A stretch of DNA of 64,000 nt from Fibrella aestuarina BUZ 2 (GTDB lineage: Bacteria > Bacteroidota > Bacteroidia > Cytophagales > Spirosomataceae): assembly GCF_000331105.1 (NCBI RefSeq), contig NC_020054.1:4742555-4806554 (forward strand). The letters are read 5' to 3'. Position numbers and translations under genes: made by a program. This document shows, one piece after another, positions 52,566 to 61,490 of the stretch. Below the pieces are notes generated by a model. It saw nothing but the letters and a program-made list of their open reading frames with translations. It searched no databases and was not told the DNA's origin. Positions within the stretch are counted from its first letter, which is position 1. Each line of letters opens with the position of its first letter.

Positions 52566-54452
52566 ATGAAACGTAATCAGGATAACAACGACCGCTTTGA
52601 GCGCCGGGATGGTGAAGGTCGTTCGGATGGCCGTCGTGACGATGCCCGTCCGTTTGCTCGTAATAATCAATCAGGCGAACGCCGGGACGCCGGCCGCCGG
52701 GAGGGTGGTTCAGACCGCCCCCGTTTTAACCGCGACGACCGTTCGTCGGGTGGCGATCGGCCCCGTTCGTTCGATCGCGACCGCAATGCCGGCTCAGACC
52801 GCCCCCGTTCGTTCGACCGGGACCGCAATCGGGACGAGCGCCCATCCGGTGATCGCCCTCGTTCGTTCGATCGTAACCGTTCAGACCGTCCGTCAGGTGA
52901 TCGCCCCTATAAACCTTTTAACCGCGACGATCGCGCTGAGCGCCCCCGCTCGTTTGACCGGGACCGCGACGACCGCTCGTCAGGTGGTGACCGTCCTCGT
53001 TCCTTTGATCGCGACCGTACGGCTGGTGATGACCGTCCTGAGCGGCCGCGCTCATTCGATCGCGACCGCACTGCCGGTTCAGACCGCCCCCGTTTCAACC
53101 GGGATGACCGCCCCGAGCGGCCGCGCTCGTTTGATCGCGACGACAACCGCTCAGAAGGCCGTCGTTCGTTCGATCGGGATGGTGGTTCAGACCGTCCTCG
53201 TAAACCCTTCAACCGCGACGAGCGCCCGTCGGGTGGTGATCGCCCCCGTTCGTTCGATCGCGACCGTAATGCCGGCGGTGATCGCCCCCGCTCATTCGAC
53301 CGGGATCGTAACCGCGACGAGCGCCCATCCGGTGATCGTCCCCGTTCGTTCGATCGTAACCGCGATGAGCGCCCCGCTGACGATCGGCCACGCTCGTTTG
53401 ACCGGGACCGTTCAGACCGTCAGTCGGGTGATCGGCCCCGTTCCTTTGATCGCGACCGTAGTGCCGGTGGTGACCGTTCTGAACGGCCGCGCTCGTTTGA
53501 CCGCGACCGCAATACCGGTTCAGATCGCCCCCGTTCGTTCGACCGGGACCGTAACCGCGACGACCGTTCTGAGCGGCCGCGTTCCTTTGACCGGGACCGG
53601 AACAGCGAGGAATCGGGCGAACCCCATTTTGATCGCCGGACGGGCCGGTACAACAAAGCGCCGAATTACAACCTCGACGTGATGAAGAAGAATCTGCCGC
53701 GTACGAAGAAAGTCGCGCAGAATCTGAAGCGGGAGAGCGACCCCGATTCGATCCGGTTGAACCGCTACATCGCGAACGCCGGTGTTTGCTCACGCCGCGA
53801 AGCCGACGAACTGATTGGCAAAGGCGATGTGCAGGTAAACGGTAAAGTCATCACCGAAATGGGCTACCGGGTGAAGCCCGGCGACGTGGTGAAGTACGGC
53901 AACAAAGTGCTGAACCCGGAGAAAATGGTCTACGTGCTGCTGAATAAGCCGAAAGACGTGATCACCACGACCGACGATCCCGAAGAGCGCAACACCGTGA
54001 TGGATCTGGTTGCCGACGCGGGTCCGTTCCGCCTCTACCCCGTTGGCCGCCTCGACCGCAATACGACGGGTCTGCTGCTGATGACCAACGACGGCGAACT
54101 GGCGGGTAAGCTCACGCACCCGTCGAACAACGTGAAAAAGGTGTATCAGGTGGAGCTTGACAAGCCTATTTCGGAAGAGCATTTTGAAGCCATCCGTAAC
54201 GGCCTTGAGCTGGAAGACGGCTTCATCAAACCCGACGATCTGGCCATTGTTACGCCCGATGCGCAAGTCGTTGGCGTCGAGATTCACTCGGGCCGCAACC
54301 GCATCGTTCGGCGGATGTTCGAGTCGCAGGGCTACGAAGTCACGAAACTCGACCGCACCGTCTTTGCGGGTCTCACCAAGAAAGAGTTGCCCCGTGGCAA
54401 GTGGCGCTTCCTCGAACCGAAGGAAGTGGTGAAGCTCAAATATCTGATGTAG
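52566..54452 (+). CDS. 23S rRNA pseudouridine synthase (RluB/RsuA family) with long Arg/Asp-rich N-terminal tail
   Basis: A 628-aa protein. Residues 1 to about 365 are a low-complexity tail of many degenerate copies of RPRSFDRDR-type units, probably disordered and RNA-binding. Then come an S4 domain (about 395-455: RLNRYIANAGVCSRREADEL) and a pseudouridine synthase domain (about 460-625) with the catalytic Asp in VGRLDRNTTGLLLMTND. It should convert a specific uridine in 23S rRNA (RluB-like) to pseudouridine. The ATG at 52566 is chosen; upstream codons in frame do not look coding. E. coli RluB has a short basic C-terminal tail, so such an N-terminal tail is unusual outside Bacteroidota. Confidence 0.9.
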   Translation: MKRNQDNNDRFERRDGEGRSDGRRDDARPFARNNQSGERRDAGRREGGSDRPRFNRDDRSSGGDRPRSFDRDRNAGSDRPRSFDRDRNRDERPSGDRPRSFDRNRSDRPSGDRPYKPFNRDDRAERPRSFDRDRDDRSSGGDRPRSFDRDRTAGDDRPERPRSFDRDRTAGSDRPRFNRDDRPERPRSFDRDDNRSEGRRSFDRDGGSDRPRKPFNRDERPSGGDRPRSFDRDRNAGGDRPRSFDRDRNRDERPSGDRPRSFDRNRDERPADDRPRSFDRDRSDRQSGDRPRSFDRDRSAGGDRSERPRSFDRDRNTGSDRPRSFDRDRNRDDRSERPRSFDRDRNSEESGEPHFDRRTGRYNKAPNYNLDVMKKNLPRTKKVAQNLKRESDPDSIRLNRYIANAGVCSRREADELIGKGDVQVNGKVITEMGYRVKPGDVVKYGNKVLNPEKMVYVLLNKPKDVITTTDDPEERNTVMDLVADAGPFRLYPVGRLDRNTTGLLLMTNDGELAGKLTHPSNNVKKVYQVELDKPISEEHFEAIRNGLELEDGFIKPDDLAIVTPDAQVVGVEIHSGRNRIVRRMFESQGYEVTKLDRTVFAGLTKKELPRGKWRFLEPKEVVKLKYLM

Positions 54453-54463
54453 AAAACGAGTCT

Positions 54464-54547
54464 AACGGCCAGGGGCCACGGGTCAAGGTTGATCGACGCA
54501 CAGTTTCTGAGGCGTCAGCCAACCTTGACCCGTGGCCCCTGGCCGTT
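54464..54547. terminator. 28-bp perfect inverted repeat
   Basis: Arms 54464-54491 and 54520-54547 are exact complements with a 28-nt loop. It lies between the convergent pseudouridine synthase and patatin genes and probably ends both transcripts. Confidence 0.75.
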
Positions 54548-54561
54548 CAGATTAACTCCCC

Positions 54562-55332
54562 TCACACTGAATCGACCCCCTGCTCGATAGCCGCCGCGAC
54601 GTTGAGCGTTTTGGCATGCCGGTAGCCGACCTGGAAGATTTCGCGCGCCCGTTTTGCGTCGGTAACCGAAAAATTGGTGAGTTCGGGAGGTTCGATGAAA
54701 AAGTTACACAGCGCCGCTCGTTCGCGGGTTTTGCTCTGCACCGAGAGCACCAGGCTTCGTTCGAGCACGCCGCGCGCCGTGCGGATGGGCTTATGCGCCG
54801 GAAACGGGTTGCAGTGCGAGCCAATGAGGTAATCGACCTGCCCCACCACCGGCTCGACCGGCAGGTTGTTGAGCGCCCCCCCGTCGATATACTGTTTTTT
54901 GTTGATGAGCAACGGCTCGAAGATACCGGGCAGGCAGCACGACGCCAGCACGGGCCGGATCAGCTCGCCCTTATCAAAGATGACCAGTTCGCCGTCGGTA
55001 AGGTTCACCGCCGCTACGTGCAGCGGAATCGACAAGGCCTCGAAGCGATCTTCGGGAATGTATTTTTTGTAGAGGTCGATGATGGTGTCGATGCGCAGCA
55101 GGCCCATCCGCGTCCAGGCAGGCCGCAGGTGCCGCATAAACGCCGACGATTCGATCAGCCGCAGCGCCTCGTCGGGTGAGTAGCCGGTAGCGATGAGCGC
55201 GCCCACAATGGCCCCGGCGCTGGTCCCGGCCATCCGGTCGATCTGAATGCCCTGTTCCAGCAAGGCTTTGATGACGCCCAAATGTGCAAAGCCGCGTGCC
55301 CCACCGCCCGAAAGTACGAGTCCGATTTTCAT
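54562..55332 (-). CDS. Patatin-like phospholipase
   Basis: A 256-aa serine lipase of the bacterial patatin/RssA group. Seen: the oxyanion loop LSGGGARGFAHLGV, the nucleophile in MAGTSAGAIVG and the catalytic Asp in YIDGGALNNLPVEP, so the Ser-Asp dyad is complete. It should release fatty acids from membrane lipids. No signal peptide, so it acts inside the cell or at the inner membrane face. A 14-bp palindrome (55342-55355) lies just upstream of the ATG and may be an operator. Confidence 0.92.
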   Translation of the reverse strand: MKIGLVLSGGGARGFAHLGVIKALLEQGIQIDRMAGTSAGAIVGALIATGYSPDEALRLIESSAFMRHLRPAWTRMGLLRIDTIIDLYKKYIPEDRFEALSIPLHVAAVNLTDGELVIFDKGELIRPVLASCCLPGIFEPLLINKKQYIDGGALNNLPVEPVVGQVDYLIGSHCNPFPAHKPIRTARGVLERSLVLSVQSKTRERAALCNFFIEPPELTNFSVTDAKRAREIFQVGYRHAKTLNVAAAIEQGVDSV

Positions 55333-55438
55333 AGCTGGATGTTACTACAGTAACGAGTGAATGAGTACGATTACTATCCAACAACAAACAAATTACCCAG
55401 ACTGTCACCGAATTACACCAGATATTGGCGCATTCGGC

Positions 55439-56299
55439 CTACTCATTGAGCCGACGTACATCGCCCAGCCGGATCCCGCGCTCGGTTTGCACCACCGTTG
55501 CCGCCTCGACCGTGGGATCGTGTTCAAAAAGGAGCAGCCAGTTTTCGGCGGCGGCCTGCGTGAGCAGCCGTTCTTTTTCCTGCATCGTCAGCAACGGGCG
55601 CACATCGTAACTCATCACGTAGGGCAACGGCACGTGGCCCGACGACGGAATCAGGTCGGCGCAGTAGAGTAGCGTCTGGTCGCCGACGGTCAGTTTGGGT
55701 AACGCCATTTTCTCGGTATGCCCATCCACGTAGATCAGTTCGAGGCCAGGTACCCCGACCGGGCTGGGCAGGCCGTTCAGGTACGTTGCCTCGTCGAAAT
55801 ACCGCAGTTGGCCACTCTCCTGTAGGGGCAGTATGTTTTCGGCCAGAAACGACGCCTTTTCGCGCGGATTGGGCTGTATGGCCCACGCCCAGTGGTCGGG
55901 GTGCGTCCAGTAAATGGCGTTGGGAAAGGTGGGCAACAGCCGCTCCCCTACCCGCTCGACGGCCCCGCCCACGTGGTCGAAGTGCAGGTGCGTCAGCAGC
56001 ACGTCGGTCACCTCGGTCACGTCGTAGCCCGCCTGCCGGACAGCCTCCCGAATGGGGTTACCGGGCTGTCGGCTGGGTACGTAGTGCGCAAAGAACTTAT
56101 CGTCCTGCTTGTCGCCCATGCCCGTATCGACCACGATCAGCCGATTGCCGGTTTCAATGAGCAGGCACCGCATGGCCCACGTGCAACGGTTGAGCGCATC
56201 GGGCGGGTTGAGTTTCTGCCAGAGGGTTTTCGGGACTACGCCGAACATAGCGCCACCATCAAGCAGCAGCGGGCCAGTAGCAAGGGTTCTGATTGTCAT
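55439..56299 (-). CDS. MBL-fold metallo-hydrolase
   Basis: A 286-aa zinc hydrolase of the metallo-beta-lactamase superfamily. The metal site is seen in LLTHLHFDHVGGAVE (HxHxDH), IYVDGHTEKMA, LLYCADLIPSSGHV and a final His in SYDVRPLL-EHDPTV. The layout resembles lactonase-like (AHL lactonase or AidC type) or N-acyl hydrolases, but the substrate is not determined. Cytoplasmic. It lies 106 bp upstream of the patatin gene on the same strand. Confidence 0.88.
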   Translation of the reverse strand: MTIRTLATGPLLLDGGAMFGVVPKTLWQKLNPPDALNRCTWAMRCLLIETGNRLIVVDTGMGDKQDDKFFAHYVPSRQPGNPIREAVRQAGYDVTEVTDVLLTHLHFDHVGGAVERVGERLLPTFPNAIYWTHPDHWAWAIQPNPREKASFLAENILPLQESGQLRYFDEATYLNGLPSPVGVPGLELIYVDGHTEKMALPKLTVGDQTLLYCADLIPSSGHVPLPYVMSYDVRPLLTMQEKERLLTQAAAENWLLLFEHDPTVEAATVVQTERGIRLGDVRRLNE

Positions 56300-56495
56300 T
56301 GGGTTTAGTTGTTGATTGGTTCAGCCGCCAGCCAGCTAAGGCTAGCGAATAGCGGCTTTTTGCCACGAACTTACGCACAACCCACAAAAAACGCCCCGCA
56401 ACGCAACTCGCTACAGGGTGTTTCGGAAGGTATCCTGGCCGGTTGGCTTGGCTTAAACCAGCGAAACGGACGCTTCACCAATTAGTCTCTACCGA

Positions 56496-58040
56496 TCATT
56501 CATACTCATCGGCCAGCACGGTATACGCAGGATCTTCCACAATATTGACCTCCACAAGGCTGGCGGCATTGGCCAGTAGCCGCCGACAGTCCGGGCTGAG
56601 ATGGCGCAGATGGACCGTTTTTCCCGCCTGCTGGTAGTTGGCCATCAGTTTATGTAAGGCTTCGATTCCCGACATATCCGCCACCCGACTCTGCGCAAAG
56701 TCCACGATTACGTCGGCGGGGTCGCCCGTCACGTCGAACTTCTCCCGAAACGCCATCACCGATCCAAAAAACAAAGGGCCGTATACGTCGTAATGCTTTA
56801 CGCCGGCCTCATCGACGTACTTACGGGCCCGGATCCGCTGGGCGTTTTCCCAGGCATACACCAGTGCCGAGAAAATTACCCCGGTCAGCACAGCCAGCGC
56901 CAGATTATGGAACAAGACCGTAATGGCCGCCACGACGACCATCACCAGCACGTCGTGCCAAGGCATTCGGCCAATCGTTTTCAGGCTCGCCCACTCGAAG
57001 GTACCAATGGCCACCATAATCATCACCCCCGTCAGGGCGGCCATCGGCAATTGCTCGATGATCGGTGCGCCGACCATAATAAACACCAGGAGCATCACCG
57101 AAGCTACGATACCCGACAGGCGGGCCCGTGCACCGGACGAAATATTGATAAGGCTCTGGCCGATCATGGCGCAGCCACCCATACCGGAGAAAAACCCGGT
57201 CGTGAGGTTTGCCAGGCCCTGCGCCATGCATTCCTTATTGCTCCGCCCCCGCGTGTTGGTCAGTTCATCGACGAGGTTCAGCGTCAGCAGGCTTTCGATC
57301 AGCCCTACCCCGGCTACAATGACGGCGTACGGGAATATGACCGACAGCGTCTGGAACGTAAGGGGCAGATTGGGTACGTGAAAGGGCGGAAACCCGCCTT
57401 TGATGGAGGCGATATCGCCGACCGTACGCGTGTTGATGCCCAGGCCAATCACCAGCAGGGAAACGGTTAGGATAGCGACCAGTGAAGCTGGCACGGCTTT
57501 GGTCAGTTTTGGCAGCCCCCATATGATGAGCATGGTCAGCGCAACCAGCCCCAGCATAATCAGCAGCGGCAGCCCAGTCATCCAATGCAGCGCCCCGGTG
57601 GCATTGGCCACTTTAAACTGTGCCAGTTGCGACAGAAAGATGACGATAGCCAGCCCGTTGACGAAGCCAAACATCACCGGTTGTGGCACCAGCCGGATAA
57701 ACTTGCCCAGCCGCAGCAGCCCGGCCACTATCTGCAACAGGCCAGCCAGCACAACCGTGGCAAAAACATACTCCACACCGTGCGACTTGGCCAGTGTGAC
57801 AATGACCACCGCGACGGCCCCGGTAGCCCCGGAGATCATACCCGGCCGACCACCTAGCACAGACGTGACCAGCCCAATGGTAAAGGCGGCGTACAGACCG
57901 GTTAGCGGTGACAGACCCGCGATGAGCGCAAAAGCAACCGCTTCGGGAATCAGCGCCAGCGCAACGGTAAGCCCGGACAGAATTTCGTTTTTGTAATCAA
58001 CTTTTTGATTGAAATCGAACAGATTGAGCGTGACTTGCAT
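56496..58040 (-). CDS. SulP-family anion transporter with STAS domain
   Basis: A 514-aa inner-membrane transporter of sulfate, bicarbonate or similar anions. About 10-12 membrane segments, with family motifs ALIPEAVAFALIAGLSPLTGLYAAF and TGFFSGMGGCAMIGQSLINISSGARARLSG, are followed by a C-terminal STAS domain (about 400-500: DVIVDFAQSRVADMSGIEAL). The length is on the short side but normal for the bicarbonate-like SulP subgroup. The ATG at 58040 follows a 547-bp gene-poor region. Confidence 0.93.
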   Translation of the reverse strand: MQVTLNLFDFNQKVDYKNEILSGLTVALALIPEAVAFALIAGLSPLTGLYAAFTIGLVTSVLGGRPGMISGATGAVAVVIVTLAKSHGVEYVFATVVLAGLLQIVAGLLRLGKFIRLVPQPVMFGFVNGLAIVIFLSQLAQFKVANATGALHWMTGLPLLIMLGLVALTMLIIWGLPKLTKAVPASLVAILTVSLLVIGLGINTRTVGDIASIKGGFPPFHVPNLPLTFQTLSVIFPYAVIVAGVGLIESLLTLNLVDELTNTRGRSNKECMAQGLANLTTGFFSGMGGCAMIGQSLINISSGARARLSGIVASVMLLVFIMVGAPIIEQLPMAALTGVMIMVAIGTFEWASLKTIGRMPWHDVLVMVVVAAITVLFHNLALAVLTGVIFSALVYAWENAQRIRARKYVDEAGVKHYDVYGPLFFGSVMAFREKFDVTGDPADVIVDFAQSRVADMSGIEALHKLMANYQQAGKTVHLRHLSPDCRRLLANAASLVEVNIVEDPAYTVLADEYE

Positions 58041-58587
58041 CGTATCGAGTGTAAAAACAGATGATAGGTCTACCCACCTAGGTCGGCAGACGGCGGTATA
58101 GATTCGGATTTATAAAGGCAGAAAAGCAACCAGGAGGGGTTAACCGTACCGGCAGGCCTGGTTAGCAGCTCGACAATAGCCTAAATGTGACGGATATAGG
58201 CGACGAGCGCGGTTCCTGAGTAAGACAGGGCCATAAGCGACATGGTGGCTCCAGGCCGCAGAGCGACAGCCAGACCAGCCTTACCAACTAGAAACGAATA
58301 GTAATCTCCCCAGCCCGGAACGGGCGGTTACGCAATGTGCTGAGCTGTAGAGGTCAGCGGTGATTGATCAATCAGGGGGGAGTAAGCAGTAGCATGATTC
58401 TCGTAACTGATCGCAAAGGTTGGAAAGAATCGACCAACCTTCACACGTAATCTGAAAACTCAATAAAGTCTATTGAAAAAGGTCTATTTTCAGTGGTAAT
58501 CCCACGAACACCGGCCCCTATTGTACTGGACAAGGGCAGTGGATTACACCACAGGACCAACTGGCCAATTCATAACTGGTGCCGTCT
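58041..58587. other. Gene-poor region with a possible gene remnant
   Basis: No convincing gene is present. On the minus strand, about 58185-58330, a 48-codon stretch without a proper start (VPGWGDYYSFLVGKAG..., LVAYIRHI, TAG stop at about 58182) looks protein-like and could be a decayed gene tail. A small inverted repeat lies at 58416-58423 / 58434-58441. The SulP promoter must lie near 58041-58150. Confidence 0.35.
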
Positions 58588-58887
58588 TCATCTTGGCAGT
58601 CGTTCCAGTTGTTCAAAAACGGGGATCAGGGCCTGCCCCTTTTCCGACAGGGTGTATTCGATATGCAACGGCTTCTGTCTCACCGTTATCTTGTCCAGGT
58701 AGCCTTCCTCTACTAACTCTCGCAACGAAAGGGCAAGCGACTGTTTGTTGGCCCCTTCGATCGTGCGCAGCAGCGCGTTGAATCGCAAGGGCCCATTCAA
58801 CGCCAACCGGAATAGCTGGGGTTTCCATTTGCCCGACAGCAACTTGAGCACCTCTTCGGCCGGGCAATTGTTTTCTGGTTTCTGCAT
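58588..58887 (-). CDS. HxlR-family transcription regulator
   Basis: A 99-aa winged-helix regulator of the HxlR type (LSGKWKPQLFRLALNGPLRFNALLRTIEGANKQSLALSLRELVEEGYLDK). The N-terminal Cys in NNCPAEEVL is at the position of the redox-sensing Cys of YodB/HypR-like members. It is divergent from a DsbA-like thioredoxin-fold gene, which suggests control by thiol or electrophile stress. Length is normal. Confidence 0.92.
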   Translation of the reverse strand: MQKPENNCPAEEVLKLLSGKWKPQLFRLALNGPLRFNALLRTIEGANKQSLALSLRELVEEGYLDKITVRQKPLHIEYTLSEKGQALIPVFEQLERLPR

Positions 58888-59028
58888 AATCTGGTAGTCA
58901 GCTTTTTTTTACTAATTGACTGTAGCCTCAACGCCGGCGCACCTTTGCAGGCGCCGGATAGCCACGTCAGGAAGCCGTCGTTTTCTCAACAACGTTGGGC
59001 AGGCTGGCGCCCAAGTAAACAGAAGATC

Positions 59029-59943
59029 ATGGAAACTCAACGAATCAATCCGCTTTTGTGTGACATCGAGTCCGGGTTGTGTGAATTGCCGGATTCACCC
59101 TCCGCCACACAGCAACACGTGTCATCGAGCCCAACTCAACCCGTCCGAATCATCTATTTTACCGATCCGATTTGCTCGTCCTGCTGGGGCATCGAGCCGC
59201 AACTGCGCCGATTGAAACTCGAATATGGCCCTTACATTGAGCTGGAGTACCGGATGGGCGGGCTCCTGCCCGACTGGAGTTACAACAGTGGGGGCATCAG
59301 CAAACCCGCCGACGTAGCCTCTCATTGGGATGAGGTAAGTGGGCATTACGACATGCCTATCGATGGCGACGTATGGCTGGAAGACCCGCTCGACTCTTCG
59401 TATCCGGCTTCGATCGCCTTCAAAGCCGCGCAGTTGCAGGGTTCTCAAAAAGCCATCCGTTTCCTGCGGGCAGTGCGCGAACTGGTTTTTCTGCACAAAA
59501 AGAACATTGCTAAGTGGGCGCATCTGGCTACGGCGGCGAAGCAGGCAGGCCTGGATGTCGATCAATTTGAGACCGACTACAACGGAAAGGCCATCGCGCT
59601 GTTTGAAGACGACCTGGCGCTGGGCAGGCAGTTGGGCGTGCGGGGCTTTCCAACGCTGTTTTTCGTCGACAGTCAGGGGCAACTGGAAAAAGTGTATGGT
59701 ACTCAACCCTACGCCACCTACGAAAACGCGCTACAGAAACAGCTGCCTTCGGTAGCCAAAATGCCGATTGATTCCGATTGGAAGCGGTTGTTTGCCACCT
59801 TCCGCACCCTCACAACCCGTGAATTTGCTGAACTCTCAGGCCATGATCGGCAGGAAGCAGCCGGTTATCTGCAAAGCCTGGTCGATGGGGGGCACCTCGA
59901 TAAAGTCGTCACCAAAAATGGGGTCTTGTGGGTACGTCCCTGA
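59029..59943 (+). CDS. DsbA-family (FrnE/SpxH-like) thioredoxin-fold protein
   Basis: A 304-aa cytoplasmic protein of the DsbA/FrnE group. The redox site CSSC is seen in FTDPICSSCWGIEPQL, the cis-Pro region in VRGFPTLFFVD, and an inserted helical domain between (about 100-180). A C-terminal extension (about 245-304: TREFAELSGHDRQEAAGYLQ) looks like a winged-helix. Such proteins act as oxidoreductases or protease adaptors. The ATG at 59029 is chosen; the frame extends upstream to 58945. It is divergent from hxlR and probably controlled by it; a CACCTTTG element at about 58939-58946 resembles a -7 box. Confidence 0.85.
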   Translation: METQRINPLLCDIESGLCELPDSPSATQQHVSSSPTQPVRIIYFTDPICSSCWGIEPQLRRLKLEYGPYIELEYRMGGLLPDWSYNSGGISKPADVASHWDEVSGHYDMPIDGDVWLEDPLDSSYPASIAFKAAQLQGSQKAIRFLRAVRELVFLHKKNIAKWAHLATAAKQAGLDVDQFETDYNGKAIALFEDDLALGRQLGVRGFPTLFFVDSQGQLEKVYGTQPYATYENALQKQLPSVAKMPIDSDWKRLFATFRTLTTREFAELSGHDRQEAAGYLQSLVDGGHLDKVVTKNGVLWVRP

Positions 59944-60051
59944 GCGGTGCCTTGTATCACAGACAGGAGAGCTATCAACTCATTCATCCCCCCTTTGGAG
60001 ATAAGCCGACCGCTGCCTTCTGAATACATAGAAGACCAACTGTAAAGCGTC

Positions 60052-60097
60052 CACAGAAAGAGCGCCCCGCAACTAGTTGCGGGGCGCTCTTTCTGTG
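60052..60097. terminator. 46-bp perfect palindrome (no loop)
   Basis: Two 23-bp arms (60052-60074 and 60075-60097) meet without a spacer. The centre is GC-rich and the outer ends are A- and T-containing, so it can act as a terminator in either direction. It follows the DsbA-like gene. Confidence 0.8.
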
Positions 60098-60201
60098 TGG
60101 CAGCGAAGCCTAGCAACCATGTAGTTACTATTTCAGCTATCGTATATCATCGATAGTAATATACCGGTAGATTTATGGCGCTTCTAAAAAACCATAAACC
60201 A

Positions 60202-60642
60202 ATGAAAATAACGTTTACCCACGCGCTTTGGGTGCTGCTTGTTGTTACTTCTTTCGCGGGCTGTAAAAAGAATAACGATCCGGCTATAACAAAAGCTGTC
60301 CCAGACCTATCAGCTGCTGCGGCCGGGACATACGTAGTAACGAACACATCTACGGAAATCGGTACCAAATCCTATTTGGCAGAATCTGCCCCCAAAGTAA
60401 CGATCACGTCAAAGGGAGAGAACCTAGCCGATATGGAGTTCGTCCAAAGCCCGTCTCTGGAGTCTAGTTACAAGGCCATTGGGGTAAGCTTGACAGGTGT
60501 CTTGGGGGCCATCACCTTTAACCAGACATACACGACCGGGAACCTGAAAAGTGTATCAGGAACAATAAACAATAACGCATTAACCTGGAAGTTCCTGCCC
60601 ACCAATAGTCGGGAGACTACAGCTGTTGCCCAAAAGCAGTGA
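60202..60642 (+). CDS. Small lipoprotein, hypothetical
   Basis: A 146-aa protein with a lipoprotein signal (ALWVLLVVTSFAGC). The mature region (AAGTYVVTNTSTEIG, APKVTITSKGENLADMEF, GAITFNQTYTTGNLKSVSG) looks like a small beta-sandwich or lipocalin-like domain. No family is named. Start at the ATG 60202; an upstream frame opens at 60175. An inverted repeat (60138-60157) lies upstream. It is the last gene before the mobile segment. Confidence 0.65.
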   Translation: MKITFTHALWVLLVVTSFAGCKKNNDPAITKAVPDLSAAAAGTYVVTNTSTEIGTKSYLAESAPKVTITSKGENLADMEFVQSPSLESSYKAIGVSLTGVLGAITFNQTYTTGNLKSVSGTINNNALTWKFLPTNSRETTAVAQKQ

Positions 60643-60717
60643 TTGAACGTTATCGGTATGACTTTCTGAGTTGTCGAGCTATGCGGAGACGCCTACCCTC
60701 ACCCAGCATGTTTTTTG

Positions 60718-60813
60718 TATCTATGAAGCTTCAAGACCTTATTCGCCAGCAAAAAGCTGGCGTACAAATGCTCCAAACGGTCGTTTTACCTCCTAATAAA
60801 TAGGGTATGTTAT
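60718..60813 (+). CDS. Short ORF before the recombinase (possible)
   Basis: A 31-codon ORF (MKLQDLIRQQKAGVQMLQTV near its middle) lies 65 bp before the serine recombinase. It could be a truncated or regulatory peptide of the mobile segment. There is no independent support for its expression. Confidence 0.2.
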
Positions 60814-60878
60814 TACTGGTTACAATTCGTCGATAACTGCGTATATTTAGTGGTAAGAATGGGTTAAACCCCTCCCCT

Positions 60879-61478
60879 ATGATTTTTGCCTATATCCGCG
60901 TATCGACTGACCGCCAAACGGCCGAAAACCAGCGGTATGAGATCCTGAAGAAAGCTGCCGCCGACCGGGTTCACGTCGACCACTGGGTTGAGGAAACCGT
61001 ATCGGGCACCCGATCAGCCGACGAGCGCGCAGTGGGCCAACTATTATCCTCGATGAAGCCTAAGGATGTGCTGTATGTGACGGAGCTATCACGCCTTGGC
61101 CGTAGCCTAATGGAGATCATGGCTATCCTGCATTCGTGTATGGAGAAAGACGCCCGCGTCTATGCCATCAAGGAGGGGTACGAGTTGGGCAACAACATCA
61201 ATAGCAAGATGCTAGCTTTTGCCTTCGGCCTATCCGCTGAGATTGAGCAGCAATTGATTAGTCAGCGTACACGCGAAGCGCTGGAACGTAAGAAAGCTGA
61301 GGGGACTAAACTTGGTCGACCGCAAGGAAGCCAGAACAAGCAAGTAAAACTGACGGGTAAGGAGGGCGCTATCCGCGAGTTGCTAAAGGCTATTGTGTCC
61401 CAATCTGCGATCGCCCGAATTTTAGGGGTTGACCGTCAAACTGTCAGTACATTCATCAAAAGTCGCATCATTCAGTAA
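60879..61478 (+). CDS. Serine recombinase (resolvase/invertase family)
   Basis: A 199-aa small serine recombinase. The nucleophile Ser9 is in AYIRVSTDRQTAENQ, followed by VYVTELSRLGRSLMEIM and the helix EIEQQLISQRTREALERKKAEG. A C-terminal helix-turn-helix (AIVSQSAIARILGVDRQTVSTFIK) binds the crossover site. It resembles the Mpi-type invertases of Bacteroidota and Tn3 resolvases. It lies 12 bp upstream of the OLD-type gene and is likely cotranscribed. Its GC content is near host level, unlike the next gene. Confidence 0.92.
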   Translation: MIFAYIRVSTDRQTAENQRYEILKKAAADRVHVDHWVEETVSGTRSADERAVGQLLSSMKPKDVLYVTELSRLGRSLMEIMAILHSCMEKDARVYAIKEGYELGNNINSKMLAFAFGLSAEIEQQLISQRTREALERKKAEGTKLGRPQGSQNKQVKLTGKEGAIRELLKAIVSQSAIARILGVDRQTVSTFIKSRIIQ

Positions 61479-61490
61479 ATCTGTAAACCT

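Noticed and set aside
52700..53640. CRISPR-like repeated units
   Set aside because: The units vary in length and sequence, keep one reading frame and encode a protein tail; there are no spacers and no cas genes.
53209..53793. Minus-strand frames across the repeat tail of the pseudouridine synthase
   Set aside because: They are mirror frames of the Arg/Asp-rich repeats; no start context or family.
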